From: Pararhizobium sp. IMCC21322 | GTDB taxonomy: Bacteria > Pseudomonadota > Alphaproteobacteria > Rhizobiales > GCA-2746425 | Direction: 5' to 3' | Assembly: GCF_030758295.1 (NCBI RefSeq) | Contig: NZ_CP132335.1 | Location: forward strand, 3,386,412-3,450,411 | Length of the DNA stretch: 64,000 bases | Part shown: positions 36,451 to 46,703 of the stretch, one piece after another | How the letters are laid out: each line of letters begins with the position of its first letter | Numbering within the stretch: the stretch's first letter is position 1 | Notes under the pieces: model-generated | What the model saw: only the letters and a program-made list of their open reading frames with translations | Databases searched by the model: none | Told to the model about the DNA's origin: nothing | Position numbers and translations under genes: made by a program

Positions 36451-38939
36451 GGCAGCGTGACAACGCCCGATCCGAAGACATTTTCGGCACCCCTTACGCG
36501 TCACCCCGACGCCAAGGGAGAATTGCACCTATACGCAAATCGAGAACCGGCATCAGTTTGAAGCTGGCACTGTGTCTGTCTGTATCTGCTTTGGCCCTTC
36601 CGCTTGCTGCAGGATTTGCGCCAGACCTTCTGTCAGCCCATGCTCAATCCGCCTCTGGCCAAGTGACCGGGCCGCAGTCAGGCAGCCCAAATGCTTCTGA
36701 TATACTACGCGGCAGAGCGCAAGCGAACCCCGATGCGCAAATGCTGGTCGAAGCCGACGAGCTGATCTACAATTACGATAAGGAAACCGTTACCGCCGAC
36801 GGCAATGTCGAGATTGTCTATGATGGCTATACGTTGAATGCAAACCGCGTGATCTATGATCAGGGCAGCGGCCGCATGATGGCATTCGGCAATGTTCGCA
36901 TCACCGAGCCAACCGGCAACGTTCTGACAGCTGATCAGGTGGATATAACCGAAGACTTCCGAGATGGTTTTGTCCAGTCTCTGCAAATTCGCACACCTGA
37001 GAACGCGACTTTTGGCGCTGTATCCGCAGAGCGCTCAGAGGGTAACAGAACCATCTTCAATCAAGGCAGTTATACAGCTTGCGAAGCGTGTGCGGATCGG
37101 CCTCATCGACCTTATTTATGGCAGATCAAAGCGGCAAAGGTCGTTCATGATCAGCAGGAGCAGATGATCTACTACGAGAACGCCTGGATGGAATTCATGG
37201 GCGTTCCGGTGGCTTATATGCCGTTCTTTTCACATGCCGACCCATCTGTGAAGCGCAAGAGCGGCTTCCTGATGCCAACCCTGAATTACAGCAGTTCAAT
37301 CGGACTTGGGCTGACCACACCTTACTTCTTTAATCTGGCCCCGAATTACGATCTGACAGTTGCCCCGACTTTCTACACCGGACAAGGCGTATTGCTGGAT
37401 GCAGAATGGCGTCACAAATTAATCACCGGCTCCTACCGCATTCGTGGCGCCGGCATCGCTCAATTTGACCCCGACGAGTTTGCAGGGTTGCAGGGCGATG
37501 AGACATTCCGTGGCTATGTAGAGTCCGACGGTGAATTCAATATCAACCAGCAATGGAAATGGGGTTGGGACGTCACCGCAATCAGTGACCGTACTTTTAC
37601 CCGCGACTATGATCTGGAAGACTCTGATACCCAGGAAGCCATTTCGACACTCTATCTGACAGGCCAGAGCGAGCGGAACTATTTTGATCTGCGTGGATAC
37701 CATTTCCGGATTTTGCGCGAGGATCTGGAAGACAGTATCGGAACCAACTTCCAGGAAGAGCAGGCAATTGTTCATCCTGTACTGGATTACAATCTGGTCT
37801 TCGGTGATCCGGTTCTGGATGGCGAATTGTCGTTCGATGTCAATTTCACCAGCCTGTCCCGCGAAAACACCGATTTCGGCAGCAGTAACGGCAGTACAAC
37901 GGGCCGGGTTGTCGGTCCGAAAGGAACCTACACGCGTCTGTCTCTCGAAGCGACCTGGCAGAAAACACTGGTCGGTCCAATGGGTCAACTGTTTACACCA
38001 TTTGCATCGCTGCGTGGCGACGCATTCTGGTTGGAAAACGGAGAGCCGCTGGCAAGCTTTATTGAGGAAGATGAGGCGTTTCGTGGTTTGGCTTTAGCTG
38101 GCGTTGAATGGCGCTGGCCACTCATCAGTCAGCACACCTGGGGTACACAGCGTTTCGAGCCGGTTGCTCAGATTATTTTGCGCAGCAATGAAAACCAGTT
38201 GGGCTCTCTGCCGAATGAAGACGCTCAAAGTCTGGTGTTCGACGATACCAATTTGTTCAGCGTCAATAAGTTCTCCGGTTATGACCGCATCGAAGGTGGT
38301 TCACGGGCAAATATCGGTATCATACACCGCGCGAATTTTAACAATGGCGTGTCGATCAGAACCGTACTGGGTCAGTCATTCCATCTGTTTGGAACAAACT
38401 CTTTTGCCAATCCGGATGTTGCGGCGACAGGCCTGGACAGTGGTCTGGAATCTGATCGCTCGGATTTCATCGGACGGTTCACGATTGATACGCCCAATGA
38501 TCTTCGTCTCGACGCCTTTTTGCGGCTGGATTCAGACGATTTGGCTGTCAATCGCACAGAAATCACTGCCAGCGGCAAACGCGGATTTATTGCTGGCTCT
38601 GTTGGCTATGCCTATTTCAATTCGCAACCGAATTTGGGCATCGTCGATGACCGTGAGGAAATTCGAGCTTCTGCATCGCTTCAGATCAACGAAAACTGGC
38701 GCGTTTTTGGTGATATCCGATACGACATCGAGAACAATGGTGCAGTCAGTGATAGCCTTGGCATTGCGTATGACGACGAATGTTTTGCAATTTCGCTTAC
38801 CTATTCAGAAACCCATGACCGCTACACCGATCTTGAGACCGATCAACAAATCTATCTGCGGGTCAATCTGAAAACTATTGGCGGTGGGCAGCTCAGTCAG
38901 GATTTGGGCGGAGACGATAGCGAAAGCTCAAGCTATTAG
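36447..38939 (+). CDS. lptD: LPS-assembly outer-membrane protein LptD
   Basis: 830 residues from ATG 36447, with AGGAGG 6 bases before. About 30 polar residues precede the signal hydrophobic core (LALCLSVSALALPLAAG), an unusually long N-region; cleavage is likely near SAHAQS. An OstA-type N-terminal jellyroll (about 85-195: MLVEADELIYNYDKETVTADG, LNANRVIYDQGSGRMMAFGNV) is followed by the large C-terminal barrel, beginning near YLWQIKAAKVVHD and FMGVPVAYMPFFSHADP. LptD with LptE inserts LPS in the outer leaflet. Confidence 0.93.
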   Translation: MRQRDNARSEDIFGTPYASPRRQGRIAPIRKSRTGISLKLALCLSVSALALPLAAGFAPDLLSAHAQSASGQVTGPQSGSPNASDILRGRAQANPDAQMLVEADELIYNYDKETVTADGNVEIVYDGYTLNANRVIYDQGSGRMMAFGNVRITEPTGNVLTADQVDITEDFRDGFVQSLQIRTPENATFGAVSAERSEGNRTIFNQGSYTACEACADRPHRPYLWQIKAAKVVHDQQEQMIYYENAWMEFMGVPVAYMPFFSHADPSVKRKSGFLMPTLNYSSSIGLGLTTPYFFNLAPNYDLTVAPTFYTGQGVLLDAEWRHKLITGSYRIRGAGIAQFDPDEFAGLQGDETFRGYVESDGEFNINQQWKWGWDVTAISDRTFTRDYDLEDSDTQEAISTLYLTGQSERNYFDLRGYHFRILREDLEDSIGTNFQEEQAIVHPVLDYNLVFGDPVLDGELSFDVNFTSLSRENTDFGSSNGSTTGRVVGPKGTYTRLSLEATWQKTLVGPMGQLFTPFASLRGDAFWLENGEPLASFIEEDEAFRGLALAGVEWRWPLISQHTWGTQRFEPVAQIILRSNENQLGSLPNEDAQSLVFDDTNLFSVNKFSGYDRIEGGSRANIGIIHRANFNNGVSIRTVLGQSFHLFGTNSFANPDVAATGLDSGLESDRSDFIGRFTIDTPNDLRLDAFLRLDSDDLAVNRTEITASGKRGFIAGSVGYAYFNSQPNLGIVDDREEIRASASLQINENWRVFGDIRYDIENNGAVSDSLGIAYDDECFAISLTYSETHDRYTDLETDQQIYLRVNLKTIGGGQLSQDLGGDDSESSSY

Positions 38940-39059
38940 GACGTTTGTCCGTTAGACGGGTTGCCTCAATTTACCCTAATCTGCGTGGCAAATGTTTACG
39001 TCTGAAATCAGTTTTGGTTAATATACCCAAACGCACATGTTACTCATAAGGGCATTTTC

Positions 39060-39983
39060 ATGTTGTCTTTCCCCTATTCCTTTCGCAGTTTTGCTTTTGC
39101 AGTGTTCGCTTGCCTGTTTGTATCTGCCGGTTTTTCAGCCCATGCACAAAGCAAGATTGTAGCACTCGTAAATGATGATCCAATCACCAGCTACGAGCTT
39201 GATCAGCGAACAAAGCTGTTAAAATTGACGACCCGCACCGGCTCGCGCTCAAAAGCTCTCAAAGAGCTGATTGAAGAAAAGCTGAAGCTGGGAGAAGCCA
39301 AGCGACGCGGCATCAATCCAACACCTCAGGAAGTCGACAGCGCTTTTGCAAGTATTGCCAGCCGAACAAAAATGAGCCCGTCTCAGTTGGGCCAGGCGCT
39401 CAGCAAGTCAGGTGTCAACGCCAATGCCCTGAAAAGCCGGCTCAGAGCCGAGTTGGCCTGGGCAAGAACTGTGCGTGCAAGGTTCCGCGGCACCGTAAAT
39501 GTTGAAGAAGCGGAAGTCGTAGCTTCAGCGCGTGCCCGGGGCGACACAGAGCAGCAGGTTCGGGAATTCACTTTGAAACAGGTTATCTTCATTGTGCCCA
39601 AAGGCTCCACCGATTCCGATAGAAATGCGATTAAGAAACGTGCTGAGCGATTCAGGCCGACCATTGCGGGATGCGATGCCGTACTTGACCAGATCGCGGG
39701 TATGCGCGACGTGGTGGTCAAAACCGTTGGTCGACGGGACGAATCTCAATTGTCCGGGCCTCTGCTTGAAAGACTCAATCCCTTGCAAATTGGCCAATCC
39801 ACAGAACCAGCCGCCATTAAGGAAGGTTTTGAGATGCTTGTTATCTGTAACATTCGCGAAATTGCCAGCGATACTGCCGCTCTCGATGAAATTCGCACGG
39901 AAATGATGGACAAAGAGGGTCAATTGCTGGCGCGCCGTTATATTCGCGATCTGCGACAGGACGCTGTCATTGATATCCGCTAG
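39060..39983 (+). CDS. surA: SurA-like periplasmic chaperone / peptidyl-prolyl isomerase
   Basis: 307 residues. A signal peptide ends near FSAHAQ; the SurA N-terminal chaperone domain follows (KIVALVNDDPITSYELDQRTKLL ... ELIEEKLKLGEAKRRGI). The later part (about 165-270, FTLKQVIFIVPKGS) corresponds to a single, weakly conserved parvulin domain, shorter than in E. coli SurA, which has two. It helps outer-membrane proteins fold, and its position after lptD and before pdxA matches the classical lptD-surA-pdxA-rsmA order. The short form is common in alphaproteobacteria. Confidence 0.85.
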   Translation: MLSFPYSFRSFAFAVFACLFVSAGFSAHAQSKIVALVNDDPITSYELDQRTKLLKLTTRTGSRSKALKELIEEKLKLGEAKRRGINPTPQEVDSAFASIASRTKMSPSQLGQALSKSGVNANALKSRLRAELAWARTVRARFRGTVNVEEAEVVASARARGDTEQQVREFTLKQVIFIVPKGSTDSDRNAIKKRAERFRPTIAGCDAVLDQIAGMRDVVVKTVGRRDESQLSGPLLERLNPLQIGQSTEPAAIKEGFEMLVICNIREIASDTAALDEIRTEMMDKEGQLLARRYIRDLRQDAVIDIR

Positions 39984-40008
39984 CACGCAAGCTGTCAGGC
40001 TGTAATCT

Positions 40009-41016
40009 GTGACCAAACCGTTGGCGTTGACCATGGGGGAGCCATCAGGCATCGGGCCTGATTTGGTGCTTTCCCTATGGCAGCAGGGCGCACATTTGAA
40101 CTTGCCGCCGTTCACGGTGTTTGGTTGTGCCGAAACACTTGCACTACGCGCGGCGATGTTGGGCATTGATGTGCCCATAACCCCTGTCGACAAGCATGCG
40201 ATTTCGCACGCAGATTCAACCGGTATACCGGTGATCAACCTTCCAGTTGCCAAACCCGATTGCTGCGGCTCATTACAGGCCGAAAATGGAGCGGCGGTCA
40301 TTGAATTCATTGATCAGGCTGTTGCCGGTGTCATAAATGGGGATTTCTCAGGATTGGTGACCTGCCCCATCCACAAGAAGAACCTCTATGAGGCTGGTTT
40401 CACTCACCCGGGTCATACCGAATATCTTGCCACATTGGCCACCCGGTATACCGGTCAATCCCACATGCCGATCATGATGATTGCATCCGACAGTCTGCGT
40501 ACCGTCCCCATTACAATTCACATCCCAATTAACGAGGTGCCTGGCCAACTCAATGGTGATTTGATCAAGGCCACAATACGGATCTGTCATTCACAGATGA
40601 CCGCACGGTTTGGAATCGCAAAGCCGCGCATCGCGGTTGCCGGCCTCAATCCCCATGCCGGGGAAGACGGCGCCATGGGGCATGAGGAGCAGACCATAAT
40701 TTCACCGGCGCTGGACGAATTGCGCAATGAGGGCCTGGACATTCAAGGTCCGCTGCCAGCAGATACGTTGTTTCATGCCCGCGCGCGCGCCACCTATGAT
40801 GTGGCAGTCTGCATGTATCATGATCAAGCGCTGATCCCGGCAAAAACACTGGCCTTTGATGAAGGCGTCAATGTCACGCTTGGCCTGCCATTCGTGCGCA
40901 CATCACCCGATCACGGCACAGCGCTCGATATAGCTGGCAAAAACACGGCCCGCCCTGACAGTCTCATTAACGCCATCCGCATGGCGCATGCGATGACAGC
41001 AAAGGCCAAGCCATGA
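40009..41016 (+). CDS. pdxA: 4-hydroxythreonine-4-phosphate dehydrogenase
   Basis: Vitamin B6 synthesis: oxidises 4-phosphohydroxy-L-threonine. 335 residues from GTG 40009 ([19 protein letters not shown]). The metal-binding histidines are seen in HPGHTEYLA, in [13 protein letters not shown] and in [11 protein letters not shown]; the end [18 protein letters not shown] is a family signature. Its stop overlaps the rsmA start by 4 bases. Confidence 0.95.
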   Translation: MTKPLALTMGEPSGIGPDLVLSLWQQGAHLNLPPFTVFGCAETLALRAAMLGIDVPITPVDKHAISHADSTGIPVINLPVAKPDCCGSLQAENGAAVIEFIDQAVAGVINGDFSGLVTCPIHKKNLYEAGFTHPGHTEYLATLATRYTGQSHMPIMMIASDSLRTVPITIHIPINEVPGQLNGDLIKATIRICHSQMTARFGIAKPRIAVAGLNPHAGEDGAMGHEEQTIISPALDELRNEGLDIQGPLPADTLFHARARATYDVAVCMYHDQALIPAKTLAFDEGVNVTLGLPFVRTSPDHGTALDIAGKNTARPDSLINAIRMAHAMTAKAKP

Positions 41017-41864
41017 GCCATTCATTTGACGCCCTACCCCCATTGCGGGATGTCTTGACGCAACTTGATCTCAATCCCAAAAGGTCACTGGGTCAGAACT
41101 TTCTTCTGGATCTGAATTTGACAAGCCGGATTGCGCGCAGCGCAGGTCGTTTGAAAGATGCACATATATTGGAAGTCGGCCCCGGCCCCGGTGGTTTGAC
41201 CAGGGCTATCCTGAAAGAGGACCCGGCAAGCGTCACCGTGATTGAAAGGGACGATCGCTGTATCCGGGCACTTGAACAGATATCTGCCCACTATCCGGGC
41301 AAATTGCGCATAATTGCTGGCGATGCCCTTCAGGATCAACCAGAGCTGCCGCCGCAGCTTCAAACGCGGATCATCGCCAATCTGCCCTACAATATTGCAA
41401 CACCTTTGCTGGTCGGCTGGCTGGAAGCCGAGCCCTGGCCGCCTTTCTTCGCGTCAATGACATTGATGTTCCAGAAAGAGGTTGCAGAGCGCATTGTTGC
41501 AGCGCCCGGCAGTCGCACATATGGGCGTTTGGCAGTTCTGGCGCAGTGGCGCTGCACAACTGAGCTTCTGTTCGACATCCCGGCAAAAGCCTTCACACCA
41601 CCGCCCAAGGTCACGTCCAGTGTTATCCACCTTGAACCACGCGCAGAGCCATTGCCGTGCCTTCTGAAGAGCCTCTCAAAAGTAACAGCAGCAGCTTTCG
41701 GACAACGACGGAAAATGCTGCGCCAGAGCCTGAAATCGGTCGGTGTGACAAGTGAGATATTCGAACAGACGGGAATTTCACCAATGGAACGCGCGGAGCA
41801 GATTCCGGTCACTGGATTCGTCGCTTTGGCAAATGCACTTGATGCCGCCAAAACCGCCACTTAA
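41013..41864 (+). CDS. rsmA: 16S rRNA dimethyladenosine transferase (KsgA)
   Basis: Methylates A1518 and A1519 of 16S rRNA, a late ribosome-assembly checkpoint. 283 residues; [17 protein letters not shown], the SAM motif [14 protein letters not shown] and the catalytic [11 protein letters not shown] are present, with a C-terminal helical domain ([14 protein letters not shown]). ATGA overlap with pdxA upstream. Its TAA stop overlaps the stop of the convergent gmk gene (TTAA at 41861-41864). Confidence 0.96.
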   Translation: MSHSFDALPPLRDVLTQLDLNPKRSLGQNFLLDLNLTSRIARSAGRLKDAHILEVGPGPGGLTRAILKEDPASVTVIERDDRCIRALEQISAHYPGKLRIIAGDALQDQPELPPQLQTRIIANLPYNIATPLLVGWLEAEPWPPFFASMTLMFQKEVAERIVAAPGSRTYGRLAVLAQWRCTTELLFDIPAKAFTPPPKVTSSVIHLEPRAEPLPCLLKSLSKVTAAAFGQRRKMLRQSLKSVGVTSEIFEQTGISPMERAEQIPVTGFVALANALDAAKTAT

Positions 41865-42508
41865 AGCTGGTTGATAAGCCCTTCGACAAACATGTTTATG
41901 CCCACAACCCGATCACGGCGCATTCGCTCAGCGTCCAAAATGGACTGAACCCTCGCGACCGACAGCTCCAGTTTCTCGTTGATGATGACATAGTCATATT
42001 CCGACCATTGCTCCATCTCCAAAGCAGAGTTTGCCAGCCTTTTGGCAATCACGTCTGCGCTGTCTTCTGCACGGCGTTCCAGGCGCGATTTCAATTCGTC
42101 AATCGACGGTGGCAATACAAAAATCCGAACCAGATCTTCCGGCATCCGTTCGTGCAACTGTCTTGTACCCTGCCAGTCAATATCAAACAGAACATCACGG
42201 CCTGCCGAAAGCGCTTCTTCGACCGGGTCTCTGGGCGTGCCGTAGAAATTGCCGTGGACTTCCGCCCATTCAAGCAATTCATTGCGGTCACGCATGGCCG
42301 AAAACCTCTTCTGGTCGATAAAGTGGTAATGCGTTCCTTCGATCTCGCTGGGACGCTGTGCGCGTGTCGTCACTGACACAGACAATTCAATCTCGGAATT
42401 TTTACTGAGAATTTCTCTTGCGATACTGGATTTCCCGGCACCTGACGGGGATGACAGAACAAGCATGACACCGCGCCGGTCTATTGTGCTGGCTGAACTG
42501 TTTCGCAT
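41861..42508 (-). CDS. gmk: Guanylate kinase
   Basis: Phosphorylates GMP and dGMP to the diphosphates. 215 residues: P-loop [16 protein letters not shown], the GMP-binding [17 protein letters not shown], and the lid region [17 protein letters not shown]. Last gene of a minus-strand run mltG-yicC-gmk, with 8 bases to yicC. Confidence 0.96.
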   Translation of the reverse strand: MRNSSASTIDRRGVMLVLSSPSGAGKSSIAREILSKNSEIELSVSVTTRAQRPSEIEGTHYHFIDQKRFSAMRDRNELLEWAEVHGNFYGTPRDPVEEALSAGRDVLFDIDWQGTRQLHERMPEDLVRIFVLPPSIDELKSRLERRAEDSADVIAKRLANSALEMEQWSEYDYVIINEKLELSVARVQSILDAERMRRDRVVGINMFVEGLINQL

Positions 42509-42516
42509 CTGAATTC

Positions 42517-43404
42517 CTACTCGATGTTTTGTATCTGCTCGCGCATTTGATCGACAACCGCTTTCAGCGCAAGGCCAATCTTTGTCAAATTTGCATCATT
42601 TGATTTGGAGCAAAGCGTATTGGCTTCCCGATTGAACTCCTGCGTCAGGAAATCAAATTTTCGTCCAACGGGCTGCTCCTGATTCAACAAATCAATTGCA
42701 GCGGCAATGTGAGCTTTCAGCCGATCCAACTCTTCTTGGATGTCAGCTTTGGTCGCAATCAGCATCGCTTCCTGATGAAGCCGTTCCTCATCCAACTTGA
42801 CCTGTCCACCGGACAACAGCGCAATCTGCTTCCTGATCCGCACCTGAATGGCCTCAGGCGTTCGCGCCGGATTATCGACGGCCTGTTGGGTCAGGTTAGC
42901 AATCTGCTCCACAAGACCGGAAATGACGTTATGAAGATGAGCGCCTTCTGCGCGACGTGCCTCAAGAAGAGACTGCAAAGCCTCGCGGAAGCTTTCAATG
43001 AGCGCAAGCGACAATTCCTCAATGCCAGCGGCATCGCGTTCATCAGCTGTCCGCTCCAGAACGCCAGGCATCGCCAACACCTCTGCAGCGGTCGGAGGGG
43101 TTACCTCAACGCGGTTGCCGATTGCAGAAATATGGGCAAGGGCCTGTGTCAAAGCCGCTTCATTTATGGAGAATGCTGGCCGTCCTTCACTAAATCCCAT
43201 GGAGAGATTGCACTGAAGGTTCCCGCGTCCAAACACCGATTGTGCCTGTTTCCGGCAGGCCTGCTCAACGACATCATTGCCATTGGGCAATCTGAATTTC
43301 AGATCAAGGCCACGACCATTTACAGACCGCAATTCCCAATACCAGCTTCGGTCTTCAAACGTTCCTTCAGACCGGCCATAACCAGTCATGCTGCTTATCG
43401 CCAT
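42517..43404 (-). CDS. yicC: YicC family protein (endoribonuclease-like)
   Basis: 295 residues with the conserved start SSMTGYGRSEG, the YicC N-domain to about residue 155 and the C-terminal DUF1732 (GRKFDFLTQEFNREANTLCSKSND). E. coli YicC has been linked to RNA cleavage of a small RNA and to stationary-phase growth. Neighbouring gmk downstream is a widely kept pairing. Confidence 0.9.
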   Translation of the reverse strand: MAISSMTGYGRSEGTFEDRSWYWELRSVNGRGLDLKFRLPNGNDVVEQACRKQAQSVFGRGNLQCNLSMGFSEGRPAFSINEAALTQALAHISAIGNRVEVTPPTAAEVLAMPGVLERTADERDAAGIEELSLALIESFREALQSLLEARRAEGAHLHNVISGLVEQIANLTQQAVDNPARTPEAIQVRIRKQIALLSGGQVKLDEERLHQEAMLIATKADIQEELDRLKAHIAAAIDLLNQEQPVGRKFDFLTQEFNREANTLCSKSNDANLTKIGLALKAVVDQMREQIQNIE

Positions 43405-43460
43405 TCAGAAAGCCCCACTTCAACACGACCGAAAGACGCCGTCGCTACCAACACCGGAAA

Positions 43461-44636
43461 CTAATTTTCTACGCTGTCCTCGTCTGTCGACTCCGCCTGA
43501 GCAGATTTATCGCGTTCGATCTCTCGCCACTTGCGCACATTGGCCTGATGCTCTGCAAATGTCTTTGCAAACGCGTGCCCACCGGATCCATCAGCAACAA
43601 AGAACAGATCATCCGTACGCGCAGGGTTGATAACGGCCTCAAGTGCTGCACGTCCCGGATTGGCAATAGGTCCGGGCGGCAGCCCATCGATAACGTAGGT
43701 ATTGTAGGGGTTTTCAGCGCGCAGATCAGCGCGGGAGATAGGCCGCCCAAGGGAGCCCTCCCCGCCAACAATCCCATAGATAACAGTCGGATCGGTCTGC
43801 AAGCGCATGCCCTGCTTCAGCCTGTTGATAAACACCGATGCCACGCGTGGACGCTCATCTGCCAGAGCCGTTTCCTTTTCAACAATGCTCGCCAGAATCA
43901 CCATTTCCTCCGGCGTTGAAATCGGCAAATCGGGCGAACGCCGTGACCAAACGTCAGAAACAGCACGGTCGCGGGCGGTCCGCATGCGCTCCAGTATCTG
44001 GGCGCGGTTGTCGCCACGGGTAAATTTATATGTCTCTGGCAAAAGCGTGCCCTCAGCCGGGACATCAACAATTTCACCTGTGAGCACAGAATCCCTGTTG
44101 AGAATATCGACAATCTGTTTGGACGTACGCCCTTCAGGGACGGTAACCGTATGAAGAATCGATTTGCCCTCAACCAGACGCGCAACCACGTCCTCCATGG
44201 AGACACCGTCCTCAAACAAATACTCACCGGCTTTCAACCGACCGCGTGCTTCAGTTACACGCACACTGGCAAGGAAAAGGACCTTGTTGTTGATGACATT
44301 CGTTTCATCCAGCAGATTGGCAATGGTCTGTGTATTCATCCCGCGCTCGATAAGCACGGTCTTATCGACTGTCAGAGGACCATCTGCTTCGTAAACCGAC
44401 TTTCCGTAATACAAAAGCGCACCCAGTCCAACCACCAGGAATACGGCTGACATCAGCAGGAAATTTAGAAGAAAGACAATGGGATGCCGTCCGTGCTTGT
44501 GACCTGATGGCGGTGGAGCAGCAATCTCGGACTGCAAGGATTGACGCGCACTACGTGGTGTATAGCGGCGATCATTGCTGTCAAAATCAAGCCGGTCGTG
44601 CCCTGAATCCCTGGAACCACGCCTGGATCGTGTCAT
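43461..44636 (-). CDS. mltG: Endolytic transglycosylase MltG
   Basis: 391 residues from ATG 44636, preceded by TTTGGAGACC. A basic cytoplasmic tail, one membrane segment (about 53-78), then a LysM-like and YceG catalytic domain with ILASIVEKETALADERPRVASVF (catalytic Glu) and GMRLQTDPTVIYGI. It cuts nascent glycan strands and sets their length. The C-terminus is acidic and polar. It begins the mltG-yicC-gmk run behind fabF. Confidence 0.94.
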   Translation of the reverse strand: MTRSRRGSRDSGHDRLDFDSNDRRYTPRSARQSLQSEIAAPPPSGHKHGRHPIVFLLNFLLMSAVFLVVGLGALLYYGKSVYEADGPLTVDKTVLIERGMNTQTIANLLDETNVINNKVLFLASVRVTEARGRLKAGEYLFEDGVSMEDVVARLVEGKSILHTVTVPEGRTSKQIVDILNRDSVLTGEIVDVPAEGTLLPETYKFTRGDNRAQILERMRTARDRAVSDVWSRRSPDLPISTPEEMVILASIVEKETALADERPRVASVFINRLKQGMRLQTDPTVIYGIVGGEGSLGRPISRADLRAENPYNTYVIDGLPPGPIANPGRAALEAVINPARTDDLFFVADGSGGHAFAKTFAEHQANVRKWREIERDKSAQAESTDEDSVEN

Positions 44637-44681
44637 CAATTGGTCTCCAAATTGGGGTTGAGTTCAACCGGCTAAAACCGG

Positions 44682-45944
44682 TTAGTCAACATCCCGAAAA
44701 ATAAGCGATGCGTTGGTGCCGCCGAATCCGAACGAGTTTGATAGTGCAACAGAAATAGGCTTTTTCTTAGCCGTTTTTGGTACAAGGTCAATTTTTGTTT
44801 CGATCGATGGATTATCAAGATTCAATGTCGGTGGAACGATATCATCCCGAATCGCCAAAAGCGAGAAAATGGCCTCAATCGCGCCTGCTGCTCCAAGCAG
44901 ATGTCCGGTTGCCGATTTGGTTGCAGACATTGTTAAATTCTCTGCATTGTCCTCAACCAGACGCTCGACTGCGCGCAACTCAATCTCGTCACCAAGCGGC
45001 GTCGATGTGCCATGCGCGTTGACATAGTCCAGATCAGATGCAGTCAGATTGGCGCGTTTCAGCGCAGCCTTCATACAGCGATAAGCACCATCCCCATCAC
45101 CGGCCGGTGCCGTAATGTGGTGGGCATCACCGGATAGGCCATAGCCAATCAGTTCGCCGTAAATTTTTGCACCGCGTGCCTTGGCATGCTCGTACTCTTC
45201 AAGAACCACGACGCCTGCACCTTCACCCATGACAAACCCGTCCCGGTCTTTGTCATAAGGCCGTGACGCACGGGTTGGGTCATCATTAAAGCCGGTAGAA
45301 AGAGCGCGACAAGCGGCAAATCCGGCAAGTGACAACCGGCAGACCGGCGACTCTGATCCGCCGGCAACCATCACATCAGCATCGCCAAGAGCGATAAACC
45401 GTCCGGCGTCTCCAATGGCATGAGCCCCTGTTGAACAGGCTGTAACGACAGAATGATTTGGGCCTTTCAAGCCGTGCTTGATCGACACATAGCCGGATGC
45501 AAGATTGATCAACCGACCGGGAATAAAGAACGGGCTGATACGGCGCGGGCCGCTGTCCCTCAAAATATTTGAGGCTGTTTCAATGCCTTCAAGGCCGCCG
45601 ATGCCGGAACCGATCAGAACTCCCGAGGCGGTTTGATCCTCATAAGAACTTGGATGCCAGTCCGCATCGTCCAGCGCCTGCTGTGCAGCAGCCATGGCAT
45701 AAACAATGAAATTATCGACCTTGCGCTGCTCCTTTGGAGCCATCCAGTCGTCGGCATTATAGGTGCCGTTAGACCCGTCACCATGGGGAATGTGACAGGC
45801 AATTTTACAAGCCAGATCATCAACCTGGAAGCGCTCCACGCGTGAAGCACCGCTTTTCCCGGCAATAAGATTTGACCATGATACGTCAACTCCGCAGCCA
45901 AGCGGATTGACCGTGCCCAGGCCAGTTACAACCACACGTCTCAT
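44682..45944 (-). CDS. fabF: 3-oxoacyl-ACP synthase II
   Basis: Condensing enzyme of fatty-acid elongation; 420 residues. The active-site Cys is in VTACSTGAHAIGDA, the His residues in VNAHGTSTPLGDEIE and SATGHLLGAAGAIEA. The start RRVVVTGLGTVNPLG is typical. It lies 100 bases downstream of acpP on the same strand. Confidence 0.97.
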   Translation of the reverse strand: MRRVVVTGLGTVNPLGCGVDVSWSNLIAGKSGASRVERFQVDDLACKIACHIPHGDGSNGTYNADDWMAPKEQRKVDNFIVYAMAAAQQALDDADWHPSSYEDQTASGVLIGSGIGGLEGIETASNILRDSGPRRISPFFIPGRLINLASGYVSIKHGLKGPNHSVVTACSTGAHAIGDAGRFIALGDADVMVAGGSESPVCRLSLAGFAACRALSTGFNDDPTRASRPYDKDRDGFVMGEGAGVVVLEEYEHAKARGAKIYGELIGYGLSGDAHHITAPAGDGDGAYRCMKAALKRANLTASDLDYVNAHGTSTPLGDEIELRAVERLVEDNAENLTMSATKSATGHLLGAAGAIEAIFSLLAIRDDIVPPTLNLDNPSIETKIDLVPKTAKKKPISVALSNSFGFGGTNASLIFRDVD

Positions 45945-46044
45945 AATCCACCCAACCGCTGAGCTGATAAATTCATCGGCATATGCCGGTCAACCCACAG
46001 CAAGCCCAGGAGAGCATGCTGTGGTTGCATCATTGAAACCCAAA

Positions 46045-46284
46045 TTATGCGTCTGCCTGAGACTCAATGAATTTGACTGCATCGCCAACGGTCACAATGG
46101 ATTCCGCAGCTTCATCAGGAATGGTAATTTCGAAGGCTTCTTCGAACTTCATGACCAATTCAACAGTATCGAGGCTGTCTGCGCCCAGATCTTCGATGAA
46201 GCTGGCTTCAGTTGTCACCTTGTCAGGATCGGCATCGAGATGGCCAACCACAATTTCTTTTACCTTGTCGGCAACATTGCTCAT
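46045..46284 (-). CDS. acpP: Acyl carrier protein
   Basis: 79 residues, acidic, carrying fatty acyl intermediates on 4'-phosphopantetheine. The attachment serine lies in the motif [14 protein letters not shown] good ribosome site (AGGAA) precedes the start. Confidence 0.97.
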   Translation of the reverse strand: MSNVADKVKEIVVGHLDADPDKVTTEASFIEDLGADSLDTVELVMKFEEAFEITIPDEAAESIVTVGDAVKFIESQADA

Positions 46285-46703
46285 AAGTTACTTTCCTCAT
46301 TCCTTCACCGCGATTCACGGTTGCTCAAATAATACTACACACCGGCAATTCCGTTACATTTGCTACGAGTGCATTCTCACGCAACTGTCCCAGAACACCG
46401 TTTGAGCGCTCTCAATGCGCCGGTGATTCTATGTTTTCCCAGCTTAATGTTTGATACACCAAAACCCAAGCAGGATTATTCAACTGTTCTTTGCTCCGGC
46501 ATAACCCATACAGGAAAGAAGCAGCGTCGCCCCTTCCTGCATGACAATTCATACCATTGCCCAGTTCCCGGCAGCACGTAATACCGCATCAACGCCACGT
46601 CAACCTCAGAATGACGGGCTTGCTAACACAGTTCAATTTGAATTGCCAGAATCCCGTCAGCGAACACGCAGTGCTCAGGCCAGTCAAACCGGCGCTTAAA
46701 GCG
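46285..46703. other. Intergenic region between acpP and fabG
   Basis: 419 bases with no ORF of credible codon use. I see no strong hairpin with a T-run and no repeat. It should hold the acpP promoter and the 3' end of the fabD-fabG transcript. Confidence 0.35.
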
